From contig NC_135549.1 in NCBI RefSeq assembly GCF_964340395.1, positions 33,414,832 through 33,478,831 of the forward strand: 64,000 nucleotides of DNA, read 5' to 3'. The translations under genes were made by a program, and so were the position numbers. This DNA comes from Glandiceps talaboti. Taxonomy: Eukaryota > Hemichordata > Enteropneusta > Spengelidae. The notes under the pieces are model-generated. The model made no database searches. It saw only the letters and a program-made list of their open reading frames with translations, and had not been told where the DNA came from. Shown one piece after another: positions 1 through 10,830 of the stretch (position 1 is its first letter; each line of letters begins with the position of its first letter).

Positions 1-303
1 CCCTAGTCATGTTATACTGACTGGGTGGACAGATGGAGGGATGTGTATAACATACCCTAGTCATGTTATACTGACTGGGTGGACAGATGGAGGGATGTGT
101 ATAACAGACCCTAGTCATGTTATACTGACTGGGTGGACAGATGGAGGGATGTGTATAACATACCCTAGTCATGTTATACTGACTGGGTGGACAGATGGAG
201 GGATGTGTATAACATACCCTAGTCATGTTATACTGACTGGGTGGACAGATGGAGGGATGTGTATAACATACCCTAGTCATGTTATACTGACTGGGTCGAC
301 AGA
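1..303. repeat. 54-bp minisatellite, about 5.6 copies, continues off the left edge
   Basis: Unit begins ccctagtcatgttatactga and ends ggatgtgtataaca. Copies start at 1, 55, 109, 163, 217 and 271, and the last is degenerate. Units are nearly identical. 54 is a multiple of three, which creates a false open frame. Confidence 0.95.
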
Positions 304-546
304 CCCTAATTTCATAAACTTCAGATAATAAATAGTCATTGTTGTCAAACAAGTACTATTAAATAAAATGCAATTACCTTTGGTGACCTTGGTGACGGTT
401 GCCATGGGAATCTGGGGGCCTAAATGTAATTGTTGTGACCAAACTGTACATTTTTACAGTGGAGTTTGGGTTTAATGCTTTTGATTGTGATTTTCATTTC
501 TTGCATTTTTCCTGTTATATGCCACAAGTCTGAGAATAACGATGTA

Positions 547-850
<304 letters not shown>

Positions 851-1207
851 GGGAGGGGGGGGGGTTCAGATAAAATAGATGCATGGTGTACTATGATGAT
901 ACAGGTGTCAATAAACATGCCTAAAACAGCTGTTACAATGGCCATGTATAGTGATGTGATATAATAGAATTCTAAAAATAGGCCTGTACAAACAGTTGTT
1001 CCAACAAGCCTCAGGAACAACACGCAGATTAATGCATAACAATAGAAACAACTAAATGTACCATTTCGTGTCTTGTAGGATTTTGTCATCAGAAATCGAA
1101 ATTAAAATGAGGCATTTTTGTCTTCAAACCTCCCGAAAACTATAATTGACATGTTGATTAGCCTTTTATTGGATTATTTATTGAATAGTGATGCTACATT
1201 GATTCAT
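851..1207. other. No feature recognised
   Basis: About 350 bp of unique-looking AT-rich sequence between two tandem arrays. No splice-bounded coding signal or repeat was recognised. Confidence 0.5.
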
Positions 1208-2017
1208 GCACAAAGGTCAAAAATACAGCCAATTAATGGCACTGAAAAGCAACGGTCAAAAATACAGCCAATTAATGGCACTGAAATGCAACGGTCAATA
1301 ATACTGCCAATTAATGGCACTGAAATGCAACGGTCAATAATACTGCCAATTAATGGCACTGAAATGCAACGGACAATAATACTGCCAATTAATGGCACTG
1401 AAATGCAACGGTCAAAAATACAGCCAATTAATGGCACTGAAATGCAACGGTCAATAATACTGCCAATTAATGGCACTGAAATGCAACGGACAATAATACT
1501 GCCAATTAATGGCGCTGAAAAGCAATGGTCAAAAATAAAGCCAATTAATGGAACTGAAATGCAATGGTCAATAATACAGCCAATTAATAGCGCTGAAATG
1601 CAACGGTCAATAATACAGCCAATTAATGGCACTGAAATGCAATGGTCAATAATACAGCCAATTAATGGCACTGAAATGCAACGGTCAATAATACAGCCAA
1701 TTAATGGTCCTGAAATGCGACGGTCAATAATACAGCCAATTAATGGCACTGAAATGCAACTGTCAATAATACTGCCAAGTAATGGCACTGAAAAGCAATG
1801 GTCAATAATACAGCCAAGTAATGGCACTGAAATACAACACTCAATAATACAGCCAATTAATGGTGCTGAAATGCAATGGTCAATAATACAGCCAATTAAT
1901 GGCGTTGAAATGCAACTGTCAATAATACAGCCAATTAATGGCACTGAAATGCAACGGTCAATGATACAGCCAATTAATGGCACTGAAATGCAACGCTCAA
2001 TAATACTGCCAATTAAA
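1208..2017. repeat. 39-bp minisatellite, about 20 copies
   Basis: Unit includes caataatactgccaattaat followed by ggcactgaaatgcaa. Copies differ by a few substitutions (cag/ctg, ggc/ggt). 39 is a multiple of three, so both strands stay open (317 and 302 codons); this is not a gene. Confidence 0.95.
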
Positions 2018-2084
2018 GTGTATGTAAATAGGTTTCCAAAGTTTCCGACTTTTTGCCTGGAAATAACGTAGTTTTCATAGGTGA

Positions 2085-3235
2085 TTAAAGATTTGTATGA
2101 CATTTTTGACAAAAAGTATGATATTAATTACGAAAAATTGATTTTTTTGGAAAAATTCCGGAAATTGCCGAAGTTGTTTATGTATTTCATGACGTCACAA
2201 CCGGAACGAACTTCAATTACATAACAAGCATAGCGATTTTAGTGGAATCACATTCTACTATTTAGAAGTCGAAATTGACAATGACAATAATACATGCAGT
2301 ACTAGTGATGACGAAGAAGATGTGGTAGTGGGGGATGCTTGTATTGTACCATATATGTATGAACCACTACCACAACCACGACTACAGCCAAACAACAATC
2401 CCCGCCTGCAGATGGTCATTGACAAAGTTATTGTCAACAGACTAAATAATACTGACTGGTAAGTTATGATAATAAAAAATAGATATTTTAAATTAGCAGA
2501 TGAAGGAAAAAATTGGGTCGAAATTTCGAAAGTAGTTGTCCCACTGAGATCATAACACCGTAACAGTAGTACTATTTAGTGGGGGTTATATCGACTTACT
2601 GACTACCTGAGTACACGGTGTGTATGTACGCTAACTGTGTTTGAACCGCCATTCGTATATTTCATGAGAATGTCTATGTGATTGAAGGTCTGATCGGTTG
2701 TCAATCTTTAAAGGATTTTGTGAAATCATCATTATCAGAAAATAAGCGCATTGTCGCACCACTTCATACAACATTTCCTGACGAGAAACTATTTTTTCCT
2801 TTTTAGTGGCCTACAAAAATATGCCAATAACTTAATAAAACTAAAAGCTACATTAGTAATATTTTCAGGACAGGTGCGCTTTGGTATCGCAAATGTGTGT
2901 ACCAAATCATAATGAATTTGAAGCGTGCATTCTTGAGATATAGCCTAATTCCCGAAAATCATTAATTACGTAAATTGCTCATTAATATTCACGGAATTTT
3001 TACCAAAACCTAATCAAGTCTTGCGATTACCCTACAAAATACGTCTTCAAAATTTCGACTTCCACCCACTAAATACATCTCTTCCTTACGGAATGAAAAA
3101 CAGTGACGCAATTTTCCGAAGACTCCCGAAGCAAAATGCTCATCGCAGATTTCCCAAAAAATCAATTTTTCACTATTAATATCGTACTTTTGTCAAAAAT
3201 GTCATATGTCAGGTGTCGGTCGCAGTTTTATAACT
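2085..3235. mobile_element. Long inverted-repeat segment enclosing a possible exon
   Basis: Left arm about 2085-2160 (tatgacatttttgacaaaaa, then ttgatttttttggaaaa) matches the reverse complement of about 3105-3225 with scattered differences. Weaker pairing may extend toward 2275 and 3045. Ends and target duplication were not resolved. The segment 2850-3030 inside it belongs to a dispersed repeat also seen at 41080-41440. Confidence 0.55.
2266..2458 (+). CDS. Possible exon of a P2X7-C-terminal-like ('RL-NTDW') domain protein
   Basis: Open frame ending at a strong donor, gactg|gtaagt, in phase 2. It encodes an acidic start (SDDEEDVVVGDACIVPYMYE) and later NRLNNTDW, with the Trp codon split by the intron. 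Invertebrate proteins with the cytosolic P2X7-type zinc domain typically carry PYxFEP followed by RLxNTDWCxCGxC, which this resembles. The left boundary is uncertain: I used the acceptor-like ttag before 2266, but the frame stays open further left without an ATG. The continuation with the Cys cluster was not found. It may be a broken gene or a domain carried by the enclosing inverted-repeat element. Confidence 0.4.
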
Positions 3236-4360
3236 CGCAGGTCACAGGTCGCTGTCCTCACCGGTCTTCCATACTATGCTACAACGTTCTTTAAAACTTT
3301 TAATAAAAGCTTCACATTACATGCTGCAGTGGGAGTCAAACCAGGTTAGCTTCAACTTCCGGGTCAAATCATCTGCTTTCCACCGAAAATTCTTGCTGGA
3401 GAATTCGCCAAGATAAATCCATACGATCTCTTCTTCCATGAAAATTGAAAATCTCCTTTCTTTTTTTTATACAAATCTTCGATATTGAGGAGTGAGTTTA
3501 CTGCCAGAACACAGTGTATTTTATTCGTATCAACATAATCACGACAATGCAAATGAGAAAAGTAAATGTTGTAAGGGAGCCGTCATTATTATTGACCTGG
3601 GGGGGGGGGTCACTCAAAGGATGGGGCGTGAAAGGGGGTGGGGGTTACTCAAAAACTGGGGAGTGAAAAGGGGCTACTCAAAATTTTTGCTAACACCGAA
3701 GTAAAGAACACACCTATATAACCACAATTATGAACGTTATTTATAAACACTGCTTTTTCTGTTATAATTTTTCAGCGCATATTGCATATACATAGCTCCT
3801 ATGAAAATGCATACATATTCGACATATGCATGTAGTTTCTGAAGCCAGTACAGTGGACCATAACAATATGTAACACAAATAGGAAACAAATCATTAATTG
3901 ATAAAGTAGTAAGGAAACCTGGTTAAAGAAATAAACAGTAGAAGCCACACAGGAGGGCAAAGTCTGACCACATAGCATCAACTCATCTAGAATATCATGG
4001 TGTAGATTATATGTCAGTCAGTGAAAGCGTACCGGATACTGGGATGATATACTAACTTAGTGAGATGAAAATCTCTGCCAGGTTTCATTGCACAGATATT
4101 TATAACTGGTAAATGTTGATTATAAATATTAAATACATGTTGAAAACAAAGAATATGGTAATATATAGCTAACTGTTCATTGCACAGATTAGTACATGGC
4201 GTTCTGTTACATGAAATGAATATATATAAGTATTATATATTGTAATTTTTAATAACTTTAAATGGTATGGCATGCAACTATACTTTGAGAATTTTTCTCA
4301 GTGTTAGTATTCTGAATTAAAATTTCAATTGTGATCAGGAGAGGGTATTGTTATCACTTT
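3236..4360. other. No gene recognised; G-rich tract at 3597-3660
   Basis: AT-rich sequence with a run of ten G at about 3599-3608, followed by further G runs. Small open frames lack recognisable domains. Confidence 0.5.
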
Positions 4361-5215
4361 GACATGTTAAAATAACACCAGATAACACTCTTTTAGTTTT
4401 AGTCCTTGAATTTCAAAAATTTCTAGGGACCACCCTCCTGGCATGTACCTACCCTCACACTGCTCCCTTTTATCTTAGTTCAAATTTTATGTAGTATTAT
4501 TAGGGACCGGTCAGTTTCTTCAGCCTGGGGGTGGTGGTGGTGGGGGGGAATGGATTCTTAAATTGGGCCGACAAAAAGTCACTGACCCCCCCCCCCCCAT
4601 CTGTAAAACCAAAAACAGGCTGACCCCCTCCCCTATCACATAATTCTAAAACATGATGACCCCCCATATATATAATATTCACATGACAGGTATTTTTTGA
4701 TCATGACTCAGTGTGGACTGCTTGACTGTCTGGCATCTACTTTATAAGATCCCGGGTTAGCACTATCATAATTTTAATTATTGACTACACAGGGTAAATA
4801 TGTTCCAAAAGGAGTTTAATAGCATCTTGACGGTGAAAGGTATGAGAAAGCTTGAGCAGGGAATATATATATCTCTTATGGGGGGGGGGGTCCTAGGAGG
4901 TCTCCCTCTAGAAGCCCTGAAGGTTTTTTACTTTGAAAAATCAATTTTGAGACTATTCAGCCCCCCCCCCATCCACAATTTTGAAAACAGCACGACCCCC
5001 CCCCCTACTGCCAATTTCAAAAACTGGGTGACCCCCTCCCAATCCACCCCCCCCTCAGGCCGAAGGAACTGATCGGTCCCTTACTACCTTGACATGTTAA
5101 AATAACACCATAAATATTTGAAATTCAAAAATCTCATGGGACGGGAAGGGGAACCCCTCCTGTACCCACTCCCACTTGGCCCCCTCAAACTTTGATTCAA
5201 CTTATACTGCCTAAT
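4361..5215. repeat. Direct repeats of about 130 bp flanking a TIR element
   Basis: 4361-4495 and 5089-5215 both start gacatgttaaaataacacca and continue in parallel (aattcaaaaat..., ggga, cccctcctg). The TIR element at 4500-5083 lies exactly between them. The duplication is much longer than any normal target-site duplication. Confidence 0.6.
4500..5083. mobile_element. TIR element, about 580 bp, nonautonomous
   Basis: The left end ttagggaccggtcagtttct pairs with the reverse complement of the right end (taagggaccgatcagttcct). The inverted arms continue into C/G homopolymer runs. No transposase frame. Confidence 0.6.
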
Positions 5216-5334
5216 TTCCAATTTTACTAACTACTTCGGAAATAAGCTGCATTCATTGTTACATCTTCCTTTTGAAATAAGCTACATCCATAATGTTATG
5301 AGGATTAATTTCAATTTAAATATCTTGTTTTGTT

Positions 5335-5361
5335 GTTGTTGTTTTTGTTTGTTTGTTTGTT

Positions 5362-5403
<42 letters not shown>
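5335..5403. repeat. (TTTG)n-(GT)n microsatellite
   Basis: Simple repeat tttg then gt. Adjacent open frame is an artefact. Confidence 0.9.
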
Positions 5404-5527
5404 TGTCGAAATATATATTGATTTCCGTCCAGATTTGATTAAGAAAAACAAACGAATTTGAGAGCCATGGAAATTCATTTCTTTGTGGCGTGCATCGCTA
5501 AATTTTTGAACTGAGTGTTACATAAGG

Positions 5528-5730
5528 GTGTATACCATCATTTTGATGTTGCTATGGGCATGGTCTTGTTTGCTATACATACTTGCACACGTTTTGAAAG
5601 TTTATTCACCTGTCCATGAATCCCCGTTATCTTTGCGATACATACCATGGTCTGGCTGTTGTTATGGGAGTGGCCGTTTTGCTAGACATATTAACATACA
5701 TTTTTTGAATATTTAGTTATATAGCTATTG
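5528..5730 (+). mobile_element. Fragment of dispersed element family A (5' subrepeats)
   Basis: Contains gttgctatgggcatggtctt and the following 'ttattcacctgtcc' module, twice. Both are characteristic of the complete copy at 52643-53944. The 3' part is missing. Confidence 0.55.
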
Positions 5731-5739
5731 CATATATTT

Positions 5740-5788
5740 TTACCTCTTGTGAGGAAGGTTATATATTAGGGGTGAAAGGTTTGTGTGT

Positions 5789-5835
<47 letters not shown>

Positions 5836-6630
5836 TGTCTACGTGTGTCACCATTTTCTCAAAAACAGCAGGATCAATTCAAACGAAATTTGGTGCATAT
5901 ATTCGTTAGGGTAATAGCTAGAATTGATTAGGTTTTCGTAAACATCCCGTGCATATTTATGAGCTATTTACATAATCTAATAGTTTGTAGTAATAGCGGA
6001 CTTGCAAACCAAAATATTCATGTGCGAGATTATCCTTGCGTGCTGAACTCTGGGACACAAGGCATCAGTATCCGGCCGTAAAATAGATCTAGTTGCGAGG
6101 TAAGTTGATTTACGAGACCGTTCAATATTTCATCGTATCCTTTATTTTCATCACTGTAAAATAGTTTCTGATGCCATAATTGCTATTTTTTTGTAAAATG
6201 CAAACAACAATCTACGGTGTTCAACAATTTGGCACTCATAGTCGATAGATCGTTTGGATAATAGTACTGTCAATTACGAGTATTTCATTACTAAGTTTCA
6301 TGTAATCTGGTATCATTCGGAGTGTACACTTTGGGCGAGTGTCTGTGATTTATTTGTGTTCAAATGTTAAGCAACGAAAAATATCGCGGGTGGTGGCAAT
6401 AGCCATTCCAGCAGTATAGCTTTTCCAGTGATGTCTGGCTAGCGAATCGTCTGAGAAGAATTGATTCAGAGCCATGACTTGATTTGATTTTGACGCATCA
6501 ATTGTGAACGTCGCGTCGTGTAAAGTAGTCAGTATCTGATATGGAAGCTATATACACTGGTTTACTATGTATCACATAATGTATATCAAAATATTGCAAC
6601 CTTACATTTTCTCATAATCTTTTGTTTCAA
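5740..6630. other. Intergenic or intronic sequence with a (GT)n tract and a dispersed-repeat piece
   Basis: A GT microsatellite lies at about 5780-5835. 5928-5980 (gaattgattaggttttcgta...) resembles the reverse complement of about 2965-3025. No coding region recognised. Confidence 0.45.
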
Positions 6631-6632
6631 AG

Positions 6633-6711
6633 ATGTAAATTGTATACAGTATAGTGAAGATAGTGCAAGGAACAAGGTAGTGGTAAACCCAGGCGATGTA
6701 CGTGATGTATG
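6633..6711 (+). CDS. Weak candidate exon, unknown product
   Basis: Between an acceptor-like tttcaaag and a donor cag|gtaaat, one frame is open: VNCIQYSEDSARNKVVVNPG then DVRDVCERQ. No family recognised, and phase does not join cleanly to the candidate exon at 2266-2458. It could be chance. Confidence 0.2.
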
Positions 6712-6912
6712 TGAGCGACAGGTAAATGATGAAACCAATGATCATGCAGAAGATTTTTTTTGCCTGTACCATGTCATTTTAAGATTATTTTTTTAAAAAG
6801 ATATTTTCTTATAGATATGGGGGACAACTGTTTCTGGGAGCATGAACTATACATGGTTTTGCAATAAAACAACATACTGTAACATTTGTGATTTACTTTG
6901 TTATTCTTTCAG

Positions 6913-7011
6913 CAAAACCCAAAGTGTGGAGATATTAATGAAGAATATCATCTGGTATTGAGGGTACACAAAAGGTGCCAACCATTTGTGACCAAGTCAC
7001 TTTCTACAAGG
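6913..7011 (+). CDS. Weak candidate exon, unknown product
   Basis: Acceptor tctttcag, donor aag|gtatac. The open frame gives QNPKCGDINEEYHLVLRVHK then RCQPFVTKSLSTR. It would follow the 6633-6711 candidate in frame across a 200-bp intron, which is the main reason to list it. No domain recognised. Confidence 0.22.
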
Positions 7012-7045
7012 TATACTCATCAAATGAATTATTCACTATCTGTAT

Positions 7046-7792
7046 TATACTGTAGATGGGGCTAATCTACCTCAGGTAGGACTTTTAGTGCAGTGCAGAT
7101 GGGACTAATCTACCTCAGGTAGGACTTTTAGTGCACTGCAGATGGGGCTAATCTACCTCAGGTAGGACTTTTATTTCAGTGCAGATGGGGCTAATCTACC
7201 TCAGGTAGGACTTTTAGTGCAGTGCAGATGGGGCTAATCTACCTCAGGTAGGACTTTTAGTGCAGTGTAGATGGGGCTAATCTACCTCAGGTAGGACTTT
7301 TAGTGCAGTGCAGATGGGACTAATCTACCTCAGGTAGGACTTTTAGTGCAGTGTAGATGGGGCTAATCTACCTCAGGTAGGACTTTTAGTGCAGTGTAGA
7401 TGGGGCTAATCTACCTCAGGTAGGACTTTTAGTGCAGTGTAGATGGGGCTAATCTACCTCAGGTAGGACTTTTAGTGCAGTGTAGATGGGGCTAATCTAC
7501 CTCAGGTAGGACTTTTAGTGCAGTGTAGATGGGGCTAATCTACCTCAGGTAGGACTTTTAGTGCAGTGTAGATGGGACTAATCTACCTCAGGTAGGACTT
7601 TTAGTGCAGTGTAGATGGGGCTAATCTACCTCAGGTAGGACTTTTAGTGCAGTGTAGATTGGGCTAATCTACCTCAGGTAGGACTTTTAGTGCAGTGTAG
7701 ATGGGGCTAATCTACCTCAGGTAGGACTTTTAGTGCAGTGTAGATGGGACTAATCTACCTCAGGTAGGACTTTTAGTGCAGTGTAGATGGGG
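7046..7792. repeat. 43-bp minisatellite, about 17 copies, resembling an amplified MITE end
   Basis: Unit core is ggggctaatctacctcaggt followed by aggacttttagtgcagtgtagat. Copies are nearly identical, with tgcag/tgtag and ggct/gact variants. The unit closely matches the reverse complement of the left terminus of the TIR element at 22763-23012. Confidence 0.93.
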
Positions 7793-7845
7793 CAAATCAA
7801 AGCCCAATCAACCAAGCCATTATTAGGGTAAATTTGAACAAGTGT

Positions 7846-8031
7846 TAACAGTCCTCAGAGCTTCGCCTAACACATCAACAAAATGTTAGCTCTATGTGAT
7901 CGATGAGGGCGCACCGTACAGGGCTAGGGATACTGGGATACTATTATGAGTACAATTATGCAGTAGATATATACAAAACAACCCAAGTTTTAGCTATTTA
8001 TGCGAAGCTTTGAAGACTGTGAGCGAATCTA
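7846..8031. mobile_element. Short inverted-repeat MITE, relative of the element at 47093-47477
   Basis: The left end taacagtcctcagagcttcg pairs with the reverse complement of the right end (gcgaagctttgaagactgtg). The internal segment ctctatgtgatcgatgaggg plus cgcac and the right end align in the same order with the right half of the 47.1 kb MITE. Flanking acaagtgt/gcaagtgt may be an imperfect target duplication. Confidence 0.65.
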
Positions 8032-8034
8032 GCA

Positions 8035-8040
8035 AGTGTG

Positions 8041-8072
<32 letters not shown>

Positions 8073-8230
8073 TGTATGTATGTATGTATGTATGTATGTA
8101 CGTATGTATGTGTGTATGTATGTATGTATGTATGTATGTGTGTGTGTGTGTGTTTGTTTGTTTGTGTGTGTGTTTGTTTGTGTGTGTATGTCAGTAGGTA
8201 TGTATGTATGTATTTATTTATTTGTGTGTG
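8035..8230. repeat. (GTAT)n/(GT)n microsatellite
   Basis: Mostly gtat with gtgt and gttt interruptions. The overlapping open frames are artefacts. Confidence 0.95.
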
Positions 8231-9211
8231 TGCACATACAATGTTTAATGTCTGAAAGTTTGCTACAACACTTACAAATATTTATGTGTATTAAGTTTAA
8301 TAGTTTTTATAATATCAACATGGCACAGAACAGTGAGAAAACATTTTTCTCTCGTAAACTGTAATATCAATTAATGTGGATGTTTTATTTCTGTAATACA
8401 AACGAAATGCTGATCAATAATGACACAAGTATAAGGGATAATTGAAGTCGATCAGTGATCAGTGATCTAATTCAAATATAGCTTATACTTGTGTACAACC
8501 TCATTTTAAGCACAGGGAATGTATCTTGTAAGTATGATTTTTTGGCAGATATCACTCCACTGGATGGGGGCTGTTTATACAAAATGTTTGATAAGTAAAG
8601 TCAAACTCTATTTAAGTATGACTGTAATCATAGATCTTGGAGGGACAATATTGATGTTGTAATATATTTTGCCAAGCATTGACAAACACTGTATTTATTT
8701 TTAACATGATTTTTGTAAATATTGACACTATTAGGAACACTAGACATGGTATGCATATTGGAGATCATTTTATTTATAAATATACTGCAATATTAATAAA
8801 CAGAACACTCATGGAGCTGGTACGTGATTGCATAGCAAATAAATCATAAAGTTGTATCTGTAATGTTTGTTTTAGTCTATTTTGTATTCACCAACACCAA
8901 ATAAACTTCAATTTAAATTTCAATGAAAGTTACCTTAGTACAAATACATCCAAAATTAATTTGAAAGTAAAACATGTTTCTAATAAGCTGCATTCATGGT
9001 AGTCTACAATTTACACTAAACTGACAAATTATTATCTACATGCAATATATTGAATGTAATTACAATTTTGGTTGTAATGATAACACTACCACTTCTGGCC
9101 AAGAAAAAAATTATTTCTCGTCCTCGGGAAACTTGAAAATTGATGCAGTGACACGGTATACTATGAATCACTGATAACATGTCCCAAATAACACAGTTGC
9201 AACAGTCAAAA
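8231..9211. other. No feature recognised
   Basis: About 1 kb of AT-rich sequence with no convincing exon, repeat or RNA gene. Confidence 0.5.
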
Positions 9212-9690
9212 TTAGTCATTGTCCCCAGCAATAGGATTGGTTGTAAAATTTACCAAGTAGCAGCATATTACCCACATTTTATTCAGCTCCGTAGCCATGG
9301 AGTTTGGAAATACAAACTGGAGCAACCTGTAATTTTTATGCGTTCTATAACACGCTCCACATGAATGCGCAATTTAGCAATACGCCTTGTTTCTTCTTCC
9401 TCAGGTATAGTCCTGCTTACAGACGACGGTGCACGAGTCTATATTACTGACTTGACTCTAATAGGAGGGACAATTGTCAGAATCGAGTCCCGGATTACTC
9501 CGTATGCAAGCAGGACTACCTCGTGTACTGCTAGCTGGGACCTACCTCCTAAAAATGGAGGAATGTTCAGTTTCACTTTTTTTGTGGCAAGATAGTCATT
9601 AATTCAAAATCCACGGTCAGCCATAACTGAATCATCTTCATCAAGCTTATTTATTAACCCATTTGTTTCATTTTGTGTTCTGAACAGTAA
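9212..9690 (-). pseudogene. Relic of a DDE-type transposase (DDE_Tnp_4, PIF/Harbinger or ISL2EU-like)
   Basis: Read on the minus strand, broken frames give DEDDSVMADRGF (MADRGF at 9624-9607), then an in-frame stop, then INDYLATKKVKLNIPPFLGG with RSQL. After an inserted foldback (9404-9521) follows EEEETRRIAKLRIHVERVIE plus RIKITGCSSLYFQTP. After a frameshift come MATELNKMWVICCYL and a stop at 9212-9214. The order MADRGF - LNIPPFL - ETRRIAxLRIHVERxIERIK is the signature of the C-terminal half of DDE_Tnp_4 endonucleases, which move DNA by cut and paste. The N-terminal half was not found. At least one internal stop, one insertion and one frameshift mean it is dead. Confidence 0.85.
9404..9521. 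mobile_element. About 118-bp inverted-repeat MITE inside the transposase relic
   Basis: The left part ggtatagtcctgcttacaga pairs with the reverse complement of the right part (cgtatgcaagcaggactacc). It splits the reading RSQL / EEEETRR of the transposase, so it inserted after that gene was present. Confidence 0.65.
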
Positions 9691-9750
9691 AATAAGTACC
9701 AAGCTCAAAAAACCTGGCTCAAATTTTATCATACTCGCGCAGCTCAGAGC

Positions 9751-10821
9751 AAGGGCATGAGGCAACAATTCTGGTGTCTATAACAATATTGAATAACGTG
9801 AATAAAGACAACATTAAAAAGTTGAAAATTCAACCTCCACGAGCTCAACATTTGTCTTCTTTTTCGTCGTAAGATTGAAACCACATCGCCCTCGTTCACG
9901 GACGCTTTCTGTTTTGGGCAAACTTACGAGTATTTGTTTAATCAGTCAAATGATGTTGTTTCGTTTTCTCCTTCATTCAAAATGTATATTTTGAAGAGAC
10001 ACAGATATGACGACTACTCTTTAATGATTATTTTTACGTAATTTTATGAAAATAATATAGACCGGAATCGACTGTGTGTTCGAGCCTACCGCAACTCTTC
10101 GGCACCAAATATTGAATACACCAAGATATTATCAATTTTTTTTTTTATTTCCCTCGCAAAAGACGTAACGTTTCGAGCTTCAGCTCAAATAATATGCTGT
10201 TTCGGCAATCTGTTATAATGTCCCGCAAACTCGACAATGTACTGCAACATGCGAAATATATATCTCACCACAAGAGGGCAGCAGGTGGTATCAAGCTTTG
10301 AAAGAAAATTCATGGGTCACATGTTCGATTTGAAGCGTCCTGATTGGTTTATTCGATGCCGTATCCTACCCCCTCTCTGTATTACTAGTTTAAAAGGATC
10401 TAGGAATGCGTTTGAGCTCGAGCACGCCAAGCAGCGCAGCGCGTCAGCTTTGGCGAGCGCACTAAGCGTTGGTTTTGCACCATGTCTATATAGTCCGTAT
10501 ACATTCTTTTACTTTATTCTTTTTGGAGTCTTCCATATTTATATAAACTTTTCTACGATTATCAAAAATGTTTAATTTTTTTAAAGACCAGAAAGTGTAC
10601 AAGTACATACATATAATGCTTATTTTTAATCCTTCCATTTCTGGCCTTATACCCAAAATAACAAAATATATGTAGACGTGTATAATAATGAGTTTATTAA
10701 AATATACTATAAATAAAGAAGTAAGTATGTAAATGTGACTCATAGCTAACTCAGGCCTTTATTTGTACCTGTATATTATTATCATTTTCGGATTTCACCA
10801 GAATTGTTGCCTCAGGCCCCT
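9751..10821. mobile_element. 1.07-kb TIR element with perfect 9-bp target duplication
   Basis: The left end aagggcatgaggcaacaatt (then ctggtg) and the reverse complement of the right end (aggggcctgaggcaacaatt) form TIRs of about 26 bp. GCTCAGAGC occurs directly at 9742-9750 and again at 10822-10830. 9-bp duplications are typical of Mutator-like elements. No transposase frame was recognised, so it is probably nonautonomous. A single related end lies at 55436. Confidence 0.75.
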
Positions 10822-10830
10822 GCTCAGAGC

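Noticed and set aside
9365-9595. 76-codon plus-strand open frame
   Set aside because: Antisense to the minus-strand transposase relic and its nested MITE.
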